Assembly (NCBI GenBank): GCA_910578835.1
Contig: CAJTSK010000016.1
Span: 1-52,991, forward strand
Length of the DNA stretch: 52,991 nucleotides
DNA from: an uncultured Muribaculum sp.
GTDB lineage: Bacteria > Bacteroidota > Bacteroidia > Bacteroidales > Muribaculaceae
Direction: 5' to 3'
This document shows, in pieces, positions 7,820-15,227 of the stretch. Each line of letters begins with the position of its first letter. The stretch's first letter is position 1. The translations under genes were made by a program, and so were the position numbers. Under the pieces are notes generated by a model. It was not told the DNA's origin, made no database searches, and saw only the letters and a program-made list of their open reading frames with translations.

Positions 7820-8554
7820 CTATTTTTCGGTCGGATTAAAGTAGAGGAAAGTCTTATCGGTTTCGTTTTTATGCTCCCGATAGCGAATAAGGTTCTTGAT
7901 GCTGTCCTGCTCATGGGGTGTGCCATTCAGAAATTCTCTCTCATGGTTCAGTAATAACCGGAGTTCTTCTTCGGATTTATAGAGAGTCCGTTCTCTACGG
8001 TATAGCCATTCCACCTCCGTGAGTTTGTCGTTTTGACCAAGAAGATAGAAGAAGCCATAGCCGAACACAATATTGAATAAAAGGGAGACCGCGAAGAATA
8101 TATAGAACCACCGGGGGATTGATGCCCATATCGTGCCGTTGGAGAGATTGCGGACGCGGTAGTTGAGCCTTTCGGCAGAATCCTCCAACTTGGAGTATCG
8201 CTTTGAGAAGGCTTTGTCTGCGCATTTCTGCGCGATTTCCTCAACTACCGAATTATCAAGCGCAGGATTGCTGATCTGTTCGAGAACAGGTTTCAGTCCG
8301 TTGGAAATGGTATTGACGGTTACCTGTGTCTGATGCTTAATCGCTATCTCAAGCAATTTCACGAGTGATTCTTTTGTCGCGATATTGTCAGGCACAACAA
8401 CAGTGATTTCCGGTGCAGTCGCCGATTGAGCCGGAGGCGTGGCCTGTGACCGGGTTTCAAGCGTCGCGATGCGCTCTGTGTTGTCGGTTACCTTCCTCTG
8501 CAGTCCGTCAAGCTGCTCGCCTTGTTTTTTGACGGTATCATACATGTTTGCCAT
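7820..8554 (-). CDS. Membrane-anchored coiled-coil protein of the mobilization operon
   Basis: The 244-aa protein has an N-terminal heptad-like region (residues 1-40), a helical middle, one transmembrane segment (about 150-172, FYIFFAVSLLFNIVFGY) and a charged C-terminal tail. It follows the relaxase gene by five bases, in the same operon. Its position suggests a mobilization accessory role, perhaps linking the relaxosome to the membrane or to a helper's coupling protein. This is inferred from context; no family motif was recognised. Confidence 0.6.
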   Translation of the reverse strand: MANMYDTVKKQGEQLDGLQRKVTDNTERIATLETRSQATPPAQSATAPEITVVVPDNIATKESLVKLLEIAIKHQTQVTVNTISNGLKPVLEQISNPALDNSVVEEIAQKCADKAFSKRYSKLEDSAERLNYRVRNLSNGTIWASIPRWFYIFFAVSLLFNIVFGYGFFYLLGQNDKLTEVEWLYRRERTLYKSEEELRLLLNHEREFLNGTPHEQDSIKNLIRYREHKNETDKTFLYFNPTEK

Positions 8555-8559
8555 AGTTT

Positions 8560-9507
8560 CTAAAATCTAATTCCTTTTTTCTTCTTTTTACGTCTGTTCA
8601 TCTCGCGGGCGAACGCCTCTTCCTGCGGGTCGTAGCCTGGTCCGACCTTGAACAGATCCAGACCGTTTCCGACGACAGCCTCAGCAACCGCCTCGACAAC
8701 ATTCTGCTGCTTCGGCGGCTCCTGTTGACGATAGACAACTTTCGGCTTAGCAACAGGACTTGTGCCTTGACTCTGCTTGCGGTTCAATTCAAACAGGCTG
8801 TCAAGTCGCCGATAAGTGAAATGTCGGTCAATCTTGCTGCCGTTCACCGTTATGTCGCCGTCGGTGAATTTCACGCCGATATGTTTCCCGGTGTCGCGGT
8901 CGTCATGGAACCTGACCTCAATCCCTGCGCAGTCAAGCCGACGCATGAACTCATCCCACGACTTGCACCCGTAGATTGCGGCGCGTATCTTGTCACGGAA
9001 CTCAGGAATTTTGTCCTCATATTTCTGCTTCAGCGGCGAGTATGTGAGGCCGTATTTGTCCTTGATGGCTTTCACAACCTTGTCGCTCCGCTTGAAATTG
9101 TTGCGCTCATTGACTGCCTTCCCGGACATGTTCACACGGTTATAGACGATATGGAAATGCGGATGTTCAGTTTCCAAATGGCGCACGACAAGGTATTGAG
9201 TATCGGTTATGCCCATGCCCTGCATATACTCCTTTGCAAGTTTTGCCATGAAATCATCGGTCAGCCTCGGTGCATCCGCCTTGTCAAAACTGATGGATAT
9301 ATGTCCGGCAGGGGCTTCCTTGTCTGGCATGAAACCGTGCGCCGCCTCAAATGACTGTACCATTCGGCGGTAGTCGAGAGTGAGAATATCACCACTGTCG
9401 ATTATGCGCCAGGTGTCGGGTGTGTACTCTTTTTTGTCGTGGAACTCTCGTGTGACATACCCCACGACATCATGAAAAGAGCCGCTTTTAAGTATTCTTG
9501 CAAACAT
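8560..9507 (-). CDS. mobA: Relaxase (mobilization nuclease, HUH type)
   Basis: This enzyme would nick one strand at oriT and lead it into the recipient. The 315-aa protein belongs to the relaxase/mobilization nuclease family (PF03432-like). It shows the metal-binding motif HPHFH (H115, H117, H119) in the context LETEHPHFHIVYNRV, an upstream GHISISF strand, and Y17 in GYVTR as a candidate nucleophile. The C terminus is short and basic (NRRKKKKKG), with no helicase or primase domain. It overlaps the upstream MobC-like gene by 20 bases, so the two are translationally coupled. Confidence 0.88.
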   Translation of the reverse strand: MFARILKSGSFHDVVGYVTREFHDKKEYTPDTWRIIDSGDILTLDYRRMVQSFEAAHGFMPDKEAPAGHISISFDKADAPRLTDDFMAKLAKEYMQGMGITDTQYLVVRHLETEHPHFHIVYNRVNMSGKAVNERNNFKRSDKVVKAIKDKYGLTYSPLKQKYEDKIPEFRDKIRAAIYGCKSWDEFMRRLDCAGIEVRFHDDRDTGKHIGVKFTDGDITVNGSKIDRHFTYRRLDSLFELNRKQSQGTSPVAKPKVVYRQQEPPKQQNVVEAVAEAVVGNGLDLFKVGPGYDPQEEAFAREMNRRKKKKKGIRF

Positions 9508-9886
9508 AGTCAGTCTCCTTGTTAGGTCTTAATTTTCCGAGAATTTCCCAGAGTGTGTCGATTACTTTTAGTAGTTTCTGCGCCGCCCTGTGCATTTTCA
9601 GGGTATTCAGCCACGTTATCGCCTGATTGAAATCAGGGCTAAGGCGAAGTATCTGCTGCGAGATTTTCATCTCGGTTTCCGTCAGTCTGCTGACGATTGT
9701 GAGCCGGAACGCCCCGTGTCTAATGAACTCGGCAAGTTTCACGCCGGAGTCCTTCGCCCTCTTGCGGAGGTCGGAGTATTCGGCATCGGTCAGCTTGATG
9801 GTCACGACACGGTTCCTTCTCTCGTCGGTCGGCTTGGAGGGGCGACCGCCCTTGCTTGTATGGGTCACTTTCATTGTAGAAGTCAT
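9488..9886 (-). CDS. mobC: MobC-like relaxosome accessory protein
   Basis: The 132-aa protein has a basic N terminus (GGRPSKPTDERRNRVV) followed by a ribbon-helix-helix-type domain (VTIKLTDAEYSDLRKRAKDSG, LAEFIRHGA). This is the organisation of Bacteroidales MobC/MbpC proteins, which bind oriT and help the relaxase open the DNA. It sits between the candidate oriT and the relaxase gene. The start at 9886 is the longest; an ATG four codons in (9874) is also possible. Confidence 0.8.
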   Translation of the reverse strand: MTSTMKVTHTSKGGRPSKPTDERRNRVVTIKLTDAEYSDLRKRAKDSGVKLAEFIRHGAFRLTIVSRLTETEMKISQQILRLSPDFNQAITWLNTLKMHRAAQKLLKVIDTLWEILGKLRPNKETDYVCKNT

Positions 9887-9889
9887 TTA

Positions 9890-10053
9890 ATTGATAGTAA
9901 TGGGGGAAGGCAAAGAGCGGCTTGTTCCGCGCAGTTTCGGGTTTCGTTTTCGGAGAAAAAGTAATCCCGAAACATATCCTTGCCTTCCCAATTCACTCCG
10001 TTTCTTGTGAAGCTGCCCCACGGTGTACCGGGTGCAGTGGTTCACTGCGATTT
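9890..10053. other. Candidate origin of transfer (oriT)
   Basis: The stretch upstream of mobC contains nested perfect inverted repeats. The outer arms are GGGAAGGCAA (9904-9913) and TTGCCTTCCC (9980-9989); the inner arms are GTTTCGGG (9934-9941) and CCCGAAAC (9966-9973). A separate hairpin GCAGTG/CACTGC lies at 10034-10048. The location next to mobC and the relaxase, with such palindromes, is what an oriT looks like. No nic site could be assigned. Confidence 0.55.
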
Positions 10054-10878
10054 TCAGAGCTTGCGCCATGCCTCCACTTTCTGCCGGATCTCGGCAAGGT
10101 GGTTGCTGATTATGGAATTGGCGTATGCGGTAGTGTTGGCTTTACTGTCACCTATGCGTCGCACGATGTAGTCAAGCTCGTTCCAAAGGTCATCGTCAAG
10201 AACGACAGTGTGACGCTTGCCGATTTTGAACGGCGCGAGATAGGCAGCCTTGTAACTGTCAAGTTCCTCGCGGCTCTGCTTGCGGCTCACTCTCGATGCC
10301 TTGGCTTCATCGGGTGCATCCGATGTGTCGGGTTGAACGGTTGCAGTAGTTACACTCGGTGTAATGACTGCAATGGTTGAATCGGCTGCGCTTGGTAAAG
10401 CCGGTGCAGTGGACTCAACGGTTGCATCTGATAAATCGGTATCACTCGGTTCTACTGACTTATTGCTTTCATCGGTTCTATCCGATTGTGTCAGTATATT
10501 GGCAACACATGATTGGTATCGTGCATAGGTTGCACCCATTTTATCTGATTGCGTCGCTGACTTTGCTTCATCGGCAATGCCGATTTCATCAGTGAACAGT
10601 TGTGGCGATTGCATCAGGGTAACTTGATTTGTGTTGTCAACCGAGTTCACCGACTCAACTGAAACGGCTGATTTAGCTGATTTCTTCTTGTTGGACGATT
10701 TGGGTTGCTTCACGGAGTTATCGGTTGTGCCGTTCAACTGAGTTGACTCAGGCACGGAATTTACTTGCTGAATAGGTTTCATACTTATATGGTTTGAAGA
10801 GTTTGTGAATACGCCGGATCTTCCGACAATTTCAGTTCCGTGGTGTCGCGTTTTCCTGTCGCTGCGTTTGCCCGGCAA
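10054..10878 (-). CDS. DUF3408-like DNA-binding protein with low-complexity N-terminus
   Basis: The C-terminal ~75 residues (from YLAPFKIGKRHTVVLDDDLW to the end) resemble DUF3408 proteins found near mobilization and conjugation genes of Bacteroidales, probably ribbon-helix-helix DNA-binding proteins. The preceding ~180 residues are low complexity, rich in S, T, D, V and A, and probably disordered. The start is uncertain: 10878 is the longest, but the internal ATG at 10782 (MKPIQQVNS, 242 aa) looks more natural. It lies on the far side of the candidate oriT from mobC, reading toward it. Confidence 0.6.
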   Translation of the reverse strand: MPGKRSDRKTRHHGTEIVGRSGVFTNSSNHISMKPIQQVNSVPESTQLNGTTDNSVKQPKSSNKKKSAKSAVSVESVNSVDNTNQVTLMQSPQLFTDEIGIADEAKSATQSDKMGATYARYQSCVANILTQSDRTDESNKSVEPSDTDLSDATVESTAPALPSAADSTIAVITPSVTTATVQPDTSDAPDEAKASRVSRKQSREELDSYKAAYLAPFKIGKRHTVVLDDDLWNELDYIVRRIGDSKANTTAYANSIISNHLAEIRQKVEAWRKL

Positions 10879-11162
10879 CTGATGATTGTGTTGAAATTGA
10901 TAATTCGATGAAAAGATATGGTAACTATCTACTGACTAATTTGTTATTCTCTCATCGGCATTTCATCAAAGTTTTCATCCAATGAAAAGAAGAAGCAGTC
11001 GGGGCAAAAGAGAAATCCCATCCCGATATTTTTTCTTTTCGGTGGTTTCTAATCATTGTTGAGCCGATGATGAATGGGCGATGAGAAGAAAAGCCATTGA
11101 CTGCTATGCTCTTATATACCCTTTCATCAATTCATCAAATTATCTAATCCAACGAGAAAAAA
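10879..11162. repeat. Intergenic repeat cluster, candidate replication or control region
   Basis: This A/T-rich gap has no gene. Positions 10951-10968 (CTCATCGGCATTTCATCA) and 11068-11085 form an imperfect inverted repeat (15 of 18 pair). TTCATCAA-type words recur at 10962-10969 and twice in tandem at 11122-11137, with GATGAAAAG-like variants nearby. Since it follows the primase/helicase gene and precedes the DUF3408 gene, it could hold replication-protein binding sites or a promoter. Confidence 0.4.
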
Positions 11163-12371
11163 TTAAAGGTTATCAAGCATCTGCCGGGTGACGGTATAGA
11201 AACGTCCTACTTTGCGGCTCTCAACGTATGCGGGTTCGTTGAGAAAGACTCCTATCTGGTATGTCGTGTATGACAGCGAGTTGGGAGCCGGAGATAATTT
11301 CCAGCACTCCTGTATCACCTTTCTCAATGCCGTGCGGTCTGCCTTGACACGCTGGTAGTCGAACAGGTTGAGAATGTCGTTCATGCAGAATGACACGGAA
11401 TCGACATTCTTCGTAACCATTATGTCCATAAGCAGCTCGGCAAGTTCTATCTCCACACGGTTGCGGTTGGCACGGATTATCCGTTGCAACGCCTCGGTGT
11501 CGGTCAGCGCTGGGTCAAACCACATACGGCTTTTCTCAGTGGTGGACAGTTGCCGCGCCGACAGATGATGAAGAAATGCGGGTATCTCGGCTCTCACCTT
11601 GTCGAGAAATGCCGTGTCATCGTGTTGCAGCCTTTCAATCTTCCGTACCCAATAGCGCGTTTCGCCGGGGTCTATAACCACGGGCAGATACTCATTGTTG
11701 GAGCAAAGCACGAACTTGGCGAAGAAACTAACCTCCTCGCGGTCTTGACCTTTTGCCTCCATCTTGTAGCGGTAGGTAGTGGAAAGATTTTTCAGCCGCT
11801 CGGAATCCTCGCGCTTGTTGAGAAGCACCTCATCAACTACGATGATAAGTTTGCCGTTCCAATCCGAGTTGAACTGGCTGCGGAAGCTTTCATTGGTGTT
11901 GAAGGTCACATTGGCCTCAAACAATGCTTTTAGGAAATTGAGGAATGTGGATTTCCCCGTGTTCCTTTCCTCCGACACAAGCAAGAGTATTGGAAGTTTC
12001 TGCAACGGAATCGTGTAGAGCAGTTGCAGGTAGTCAAGACCGAGGTCGTACTGACTGCCGAAGATATGCCGCACAAGAGCCTCGATTGTCGGCCACTCCC
12101 CCGGCATGGGTATATGGCTGATTGGTGAGTAGCGGTTGAGGAACGTGCCGACAACGGGCTTGTAGTCGATGTGTGCCGGAACACAGCAGAACCCGTCATA
12201 CTTGGGAATGTTGGCAAGAAAGTCCTTGCCGTAGTCTTGCCGGATAGCCTCGATGCTCCACGGCATACGGCACTCCGACAGTTCGCCCATCGCGTTGGGG
12301 CGCATGACGGTCTTGTAGTAGGTAGTGGCAATCCGCACAAAGCGGTCTTCCCAGATTTCGTTGTTCTCCAT
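11163..12371 (-). CDS. Primase/helicase-type replication protein (SF3 or virus-type ATPase)
   Basis: The 402-aa protein carries a P-loop (EERNTGKST, K140), a Walker B strand ending in acidic residues (LIIVVDE, D180-E181) and a sensor motif with Asn (FVLCSNNEY). This is the arrangement of the helicase half of plasmid and phage primase-helicases. Such proteins let mobilizable elements convert transferred single strands or replicate after excision, as the primase does in NBU1. A full primase domain is not obvious in the first 120 residues. It lies 12 bases downstream of the HTH gene in the same operon. Confidence 0.75.
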   Translation of the reverse strand: MENNEIWEDRFVRIATTYYKTVMRPNAMGELSECRMPWSIEAIRQDYGKDFLANIPKYDGFCCVPAHIDYKPVVGTFLNRYSPISHIPMPGEWPTIEALVRHIFGSQYDLGLDYLQLLYTIPLQKLPILLLVSEERNTGKSTFLNFLKALFEANVTFNTNESFRSQFNSDWNGKLIIVVDEVLLNKREDSERLKNLSTTYRYKMEAKGQDREEVSFFAKFVLCSNNEYLPVVIDPGETRYWVRKIERLQHDDTAFLDKVRAEIPAFLHHLSARQLSTTEKSRMWFDPALTDTEALQRIIRANRNRVEIELAELLMDIMVTKNVDSVSFCMNDILNLFDYQRVKADRTALRKVIQECWKLSPAPNSLSYTTYQIGVFLNEPAYVESRKVGRFYTVTRQMLDNL

Positions 12372-12383
12372 AGTGTTCAGGAA

Positions 12384-12698
12384 TTAAGGTCTCGCGCCAC
12401 GCTCAGCGATTACGCGGGTCACATCGCTCTGGCGGTAAAACGCTTTCTTGCCGACCTTGACAGGCACGAGGATTTTGTTTCTTCCCCAGTTCCAGAGTGT
12501 GGTGTGGCATACACCGAATTTCTCCATCACCTCCTTCTTCGACAGCAGGGCTTCCTGCGCCGCGCACACCATAGGGGTGAGCAGCTCCGCTTTCGCCGCC
12601 TCGATGGTCTGGTTCACCAAGAACAGCAGGTCTTCGGGTGTGACGCTGATGGTAATCCCGGTGACTCCGCTTTTAACTAACTCTAAAAGATTTTGCAT
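12384..12698 (-). CDS. Excisionase-like helix-turn-helix protein
   Basis: The 104-aa protein ends in a MerR/excisionase-type HTH (LLSKKEVMEKFGVCHTTL, then NKILVPVKVGKKAFYRQSDV). Such proteins in Bacteroidales elements act as directionality factors or regulators of replication genes. I chose the ATG at 12698. Upstream in-frame sequence to 12848 runs through the promoter-like element and hairpins and is unlikely to be translated. It heads the operon with the primase/helicase. Confidence 0.75.
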   Translation of the reverse strand: MQNLLELVKSGVTGITISVTPEDLLFLVNQTIEAAKAELLTPMVCAAQEALLSKKEVMEKFGVCHTTLWNWGRNKILVPVKVGKKAFYRQSDVTRVIAERGARP

Positions 12699-12800
12699 AG
12701 GCAAATACTGATGCCGCCGGATTGTTAAGACCAAACGGTTTCGGCGGGCGTTATAAACCGTTCGGCCACCGCTCCCGTCTGGAACGGCGGTGCAAAGATA
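12699..12800 (-). promoter_or_regulatory. Promoter and structured leader of the HTH/primase operon
   Basis: TATCTTTG on the minus strand at 12800-12793 matches the -7 consensus. The TTG box is only partial. The ~90-nt leader down to 12698 contains G/C-rich self-complementary segments, such as CCGCCG at 12713-12718 with CGGCGG at 12742-12747, suggesting control at the RNA level. Confidence 0.5.
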
Positions 12801-12854
12801 ATGGGCAACTGCCCGCTTTGCAATAGTTATAACGCTGCAAATCAGCAAAATAAA

Positions 12855-12886
12855 TTCGTTTAATTTCGTTCATTGAATTAAACGAA
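12855..12886. repeat. Perfect 11-bp inverted repeat, candidate operator
   Basis: TTCGTTTAATT (12855-12865) and AATTAAACGAA (12876-12886) are perfect inverted copies with a 10-bp spacer. A further ACGAAATAAAC half-site follows at 12891-12901. The site lies upstream of the HTH operon promoter and near the 3' end of the 13001 gene. It would suit a dimeric repressor. Confidence 0.5.
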
Positions 12887-12930
12887 TAAAACGAAATAAA
12901 CGGTTTCAGAACCAGCCGCCAGAAAACAGA

Positions 12931-12962
12931 AAAAGCCACCCGACCAACAGGGTCAGATGGCT
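12931..12962 (-). terminator. Terminator of the 340-aa gene
   Basis: On the minus strand AGCCATCTGACC pairs with GGTCGGGTGGCT around CTGTT, followed by TTTTC. It lies 38 bases after the stop codon of the gene at 13001-14023. Confidence 0.7.
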
Positions 12963-13000
12963 TCAGTTCATTTGTAAAATCAGTTGGGGGGTATATGTTT

Positions 13001-14023
13001 TCAGGCAACGGCCTTCTCAAATAATTGCGTTATCATTTCAAAATCCTTTTTGGACTGTCCGATGTCGATAATCCTTTTGCCTCCGCCCATAGGCATGAGC
13101 AATTCATTGTGCGCCTTCTGCACACTTCTTACGCCGACAAACTTATGCTCCGTAAATTTTTCATTCAGAGCATCGTGGAAAGTGGTGATGTCGCAGTCCT
13201 CGATATGTGAACCCTCCTTCAAGAATATAAACAGCAGGGCAAGATGGTTGCCTTTGGAATGCTGTCTGATGACCCGCGCAATCCCGTCAATTATTTTATC
13301 GGTATTGGTCGGTATCAATTCCTCAAGCGGCTTGCGGATTCTCTTTCTGCCTCGTTGAGCAGGCATTTTGATGGCTTCCTCTTTTTTCTCGGAGGTCGCG
13401 GCTTCTTCAGTTGTATCCGCAACTGTATCTTCCGCTTCAATATCATTGTCAAACTCAATATCATTTTCAAACTCCGGCATTGTGGAATCTGTCACAGGCA
13501 ATGTCAGTCCCATTGATTTCTGCACCTTACGGAATTTCTCCCAATCCTCTTTGGTGCGGTGACCGAGTGCGATGCTCCTTTTGATGGCGGCACGGATTAT
13601 GAGTCGCGCCATGCAACGTGACAGGAATCCTGAACTTTTCTCTTGAATCAGTTCTTCGTTATAAGCGACCATCACCTCCCAGCTCTGACCGAAATAAAGC
13701 CATGCCAACATTGCAGGGGCGATAGACTCCGGATTGCCGGACTGAAAGTCGTTGAGAATTGACGTACCTATGTCAGCATCGGCAAGCACCTTTTCAAGAG
13801 AGCCGATACTGTCTTCGCCACCGTCGGCGATATGCGACATAAGGGCGGACGCATATTGCGGTGCGATAATCTGGGCATACTGGAATATTACTTGAAATCC
13901 TTGTCGGTCGCGTCCGCTTACTTCATTGGCGAAAGCGCAATATTCCTCTCGGTGGCTGTCAAGCCACTCTTTGATAAGTTCCTTGAATCTCTCGTGTGTT
14001 ATAGTTCCGGGCTGAATCTTCAT
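13001..14023 (-). CDS. Hypothetical element protein (possibly DUF6043-like)
   Basis: The 340-aa protein has a mainly helical N-terminal half (about 1-170) rich in aromatic residues. A long acidic linker (about 180-215) follows, then a short basic patch (RGRKRIRKPLEE) and a small C-terminal domain (about 235-340). The N-terminal half vaguely resembles DUF6043 proteins of Bacteroidales elements, but I am not sure. The C-terminal part could bind DNA. No membrane segment or catalytic motif is visible. It is monocistronic, with its own terminator. A regulatory or replication role is possible. Confidence 0.55.
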   Translation of the reverse strand: MKIQPGTITHERFKELIKEWLDSHREEYCAFANEVSGRDRQGFQVIFQYAQIIAPQYASALMSHIADGGEDSIGSLEKVLADADIGTSILNDFQSGNPESIAPAMLAWLYFGQSWEVMVAYNEELIQEKSSGFLSRCMARLIIRAAIKRSIALGHRTKEDWEKFRKVQKSMGLTLPVTDSTMPEFENDIEFDNDIEAEDTVADTTEEAATSEKKEEAIKMPAQRGRKRIRKPLEELIPTNTDKIIDGIARVIRQHSKGNHLALLFIFLKEGSHIEDCDITTFHDALNEKFTEHKFVGVRSVQKAHNELLMPMGGGKRIIDIGQSKKDFEMITQLFEKAVA

Positions 14024-14042
14024 AAATTAAAAGTGGAATCGT

Positions 14043-14062
14043 GAGGGTCATCATTGACCCTC
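14043..14062. repeat. Short perfect hairpin upstream of the 340-aa gene
   Basis: GAGGGTCA and TGACCCTC form an 8-bp perfect stem with loop TCAT. On the minus strand it lies about 20 bases before the start codon at 14023. It could be an operator or a leader hairpin affecting translation. Confidence 0.4.
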
Positions 14063-14171
14063 AACAAACCAAACCACTTATGAGGATGAAAGGTTCACGG
14101 TACTAATTCACATCAAAACATATTAAAAATTGCAAACCTAGAAACGAGTATATTATTTTAGCAGAGTTCAA

Positions 14172-14663
14172 TCAAACTATATCATTGCTACGCTGATATA
14201 AGATACTTGCTAATACCATAGCTAAAATGCGCTGATGTCCATACTCCATATCATCAAAATTCGATTGACCATGTTTGATTGCCGTCTCAATTCGGCCTTT
14301 TGCAGCAGATAGAAGATTCTTTTGCTCTTCATCTCCGAAACTCCCTTGATTAATGACATCTTGATAATCACAAGAAATCCACCGACCATGAACTTTTATA
14401 ATATTCCAATTAAGATTTTGTTGTACATGTTCAGCAAGGATATCCTCATTATCATGATAATTATCAGGAATGGGCGTAACTATCAACTCATCTAACATCT
14501 CATTTACTTTTTCAGCAAATGAGTCTTCCTCAGGAATAAAATGATCAGTATTATCATCCCACGTCAATTCCCAATTTGGAAGAATATGCCATAATGGTCT
14601 TGTTACCATATAGTCAAACAATTCGCTATGTTTGACAAACTTTATTAAATCCTGTTCTGTCAT
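14172..14663 (-). CDS. Hypothetical acidic protein, right-end cargo
   Basis: The 163-aa soluble acidic protein has many D, E, W and Y residues (WHILPNWELTWDDNTDHF, YHDNEDILAEHV). It contains no motif I recognise. Its DNA is more A/T-rich than the neighbouring genes. It sits alone between the 340-aa gene and the right attachment site, a location where small accessory cargo genes, including defence or anti-defence genes, often occur. The start at 14663 is the first ATG of the frame. Function unknown. Confidence 0.5.
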   Translation of the reverse strand: MTEQDLIKFVKHSELFDYMVTRPLWHILPNWELTWDDNTDHFIPEEDSFAEKVNEMLDELIVTPIPDNYHDNEDILAEHVQQNLNWNIIKVHGRWISCDYQDVINQGSFGDEEQKNLLSAAKGRIETAIKHGQSNFDDMEYGHQRILAMVLASILYQRSNDIV

Positions 14664-14868
14664 TGTAATTATAATAATAGTCTTCTATATTTTCCTAAAA
14701 TACTTCTTTTCTTGTGAGTGTATGCAATTATTTCTTTTTTGTTATAAGAAGATCATATTATGATTACTATGTGGCATAAATAAATTTATTAAATAATGTT
14801 AATGAATTTAATACTAATTCATTCAGTCTGGTTGAAATTGTTTCAGAATCATTCAAAAGCAATATCAA

Positions 14869-14890
14869 TAGTGACTTTTGTAGTGACTTT
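14869..14890. repeat. Arm-type repeat, right end
   Basis: Identical over 22 bp to 276-297 at the other end of the element. It is followed by CAGAATAGTGACT, close to CAGAAATAGTCACT on the left. It lies about 65 bp inside the right att core, as expected for integrase arm sites. Confidence 0.6.
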
Positions 14891-14911
14891 GCAGAATAGT
14901 GACTGAATGAA

Positions 14912-14950
14912 AAATCGCTAACAATCTGCTGTTTAGATTGTTAGCGATTT
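14912..14950 (-). terminator. Terminator after tRNA-Phe, supplied by the element
   Basis: A perfect 16-bp stem (AAATCGCTAACAATCT and complement) with loop GCTGTTT. On the minus strand it ends in TTTTT. It begins six bases beyond the tRNA 3' end but lies inside the element, so the element provides the tRNA's terminator after insertion. Confidence 0.7.
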
Positions 14951-14953
14951 TAG

Positions 14954-14968
14954 GGGTGGTGCCACCAG
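14954..14968. repeat. Right attachment core within tRNA-Phe 3' end
   Basis: GGGTGGTGCCACCAG repeats 143-157. It overlaps the acceptor stem and part of the T-arm side of tRNA-Phe, so the tRNA is rebuilt after integration. Confidence 0.85.
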
Positions 14969-15029
14969 GAATCGAACCGGGGACACAAGGATTTTCAGTC
15001 CTTTGCTCTACCAACTGAGCTATGGCACC
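14957..15029 (-). tRNA. tRNA-Phe (anticodon GAA)
   Basis: Read on the minus strand, the acceptor arms GGTGCCA/TGGCACC, the D-arm (GCTC...GAGC), the anticodon stem AAGGA/TCCTT with loop CTGAAAA, and the T-arm CCCGG TTCGATT CCTGG all fit. The discriminator base is A. The next bases are CCC, so the CCA end is not fully encoded. Its 3' end is the integration target of the element. Confidence 0.95.
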
Positions 15030-15046
15030 TTTTGTGTTTTGCGTTG

Positions 15047-15078
15047 CAAAGTTACGGAGTTATTTTGGTATTTGCAAA
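15047..15078 (-). promoter_or_regulatory. Promoter of tRNA-Phe
   Basis: On the minus strand TTTG (15078-15075) and TAACTTTG (15054-15047) are 20 bp apart. This is a consensus Bacteroidetes promoter 18 bases before the tRNA 5' end. Confidence 0.8.
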
Positions 15079-15163
15079 TCTTTTTGCGGTTTTTTGTCGG
15101 GGAAATTGTGTGTTTTGTGGTAATCGTTTGAGTGTCAGTGGTGAGTGTGTCGGGGTTTGGTGC

Positions 15164-15204
15164 AAAAAAAAGACCCGATGGAGGCATCAACCTTCCATCG
15201 GGTC
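15164..15204 (-). terminator. Terminator of the lysS-gpsA-pgi operon
   Basis: GACCCGATGGA and TCCATCGGGTC form an 11-bp stem. On the minus strand eight T follow. It lies just after the pgi stop codon. Confidence 0.85.
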
Positions 15205-15227
15205 GCTTATTTGTGAGGATTCAGCGC

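Larger units (their letters stand above)
143..14968. mobile_element. tRNA-Phe-integrated mobilizable element (NBU-like), about 14.8 kb
   Basis: The element is bounded by the 15-bp direct repeat GGGTGGTGCCACCAG, whose right copy is the 3' end of tRNA-Phe. An integrase gene lies just inside the left end. The element also has a relaxase, a MobC-like protein, a candidate oriT, a primase/helicase and an excisionase-like HTH protein. It has no conjugation (tra) genes, so it is probably mobilized by a helper element. Integrase, primase and mobilization genes together recall the Bacteroides NBU elements. Cargo comprises a DUF3800 gene, a five-gene envelope operon and an orphan 163-aa gene. Confidence 0.85.

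Noticed and set aside
8725..9354. A long plus-strand frame of 209 codons opposite the relaxase gene
   Set aside because: It is the complement of the relaxase coding region and has no recognisable domain.
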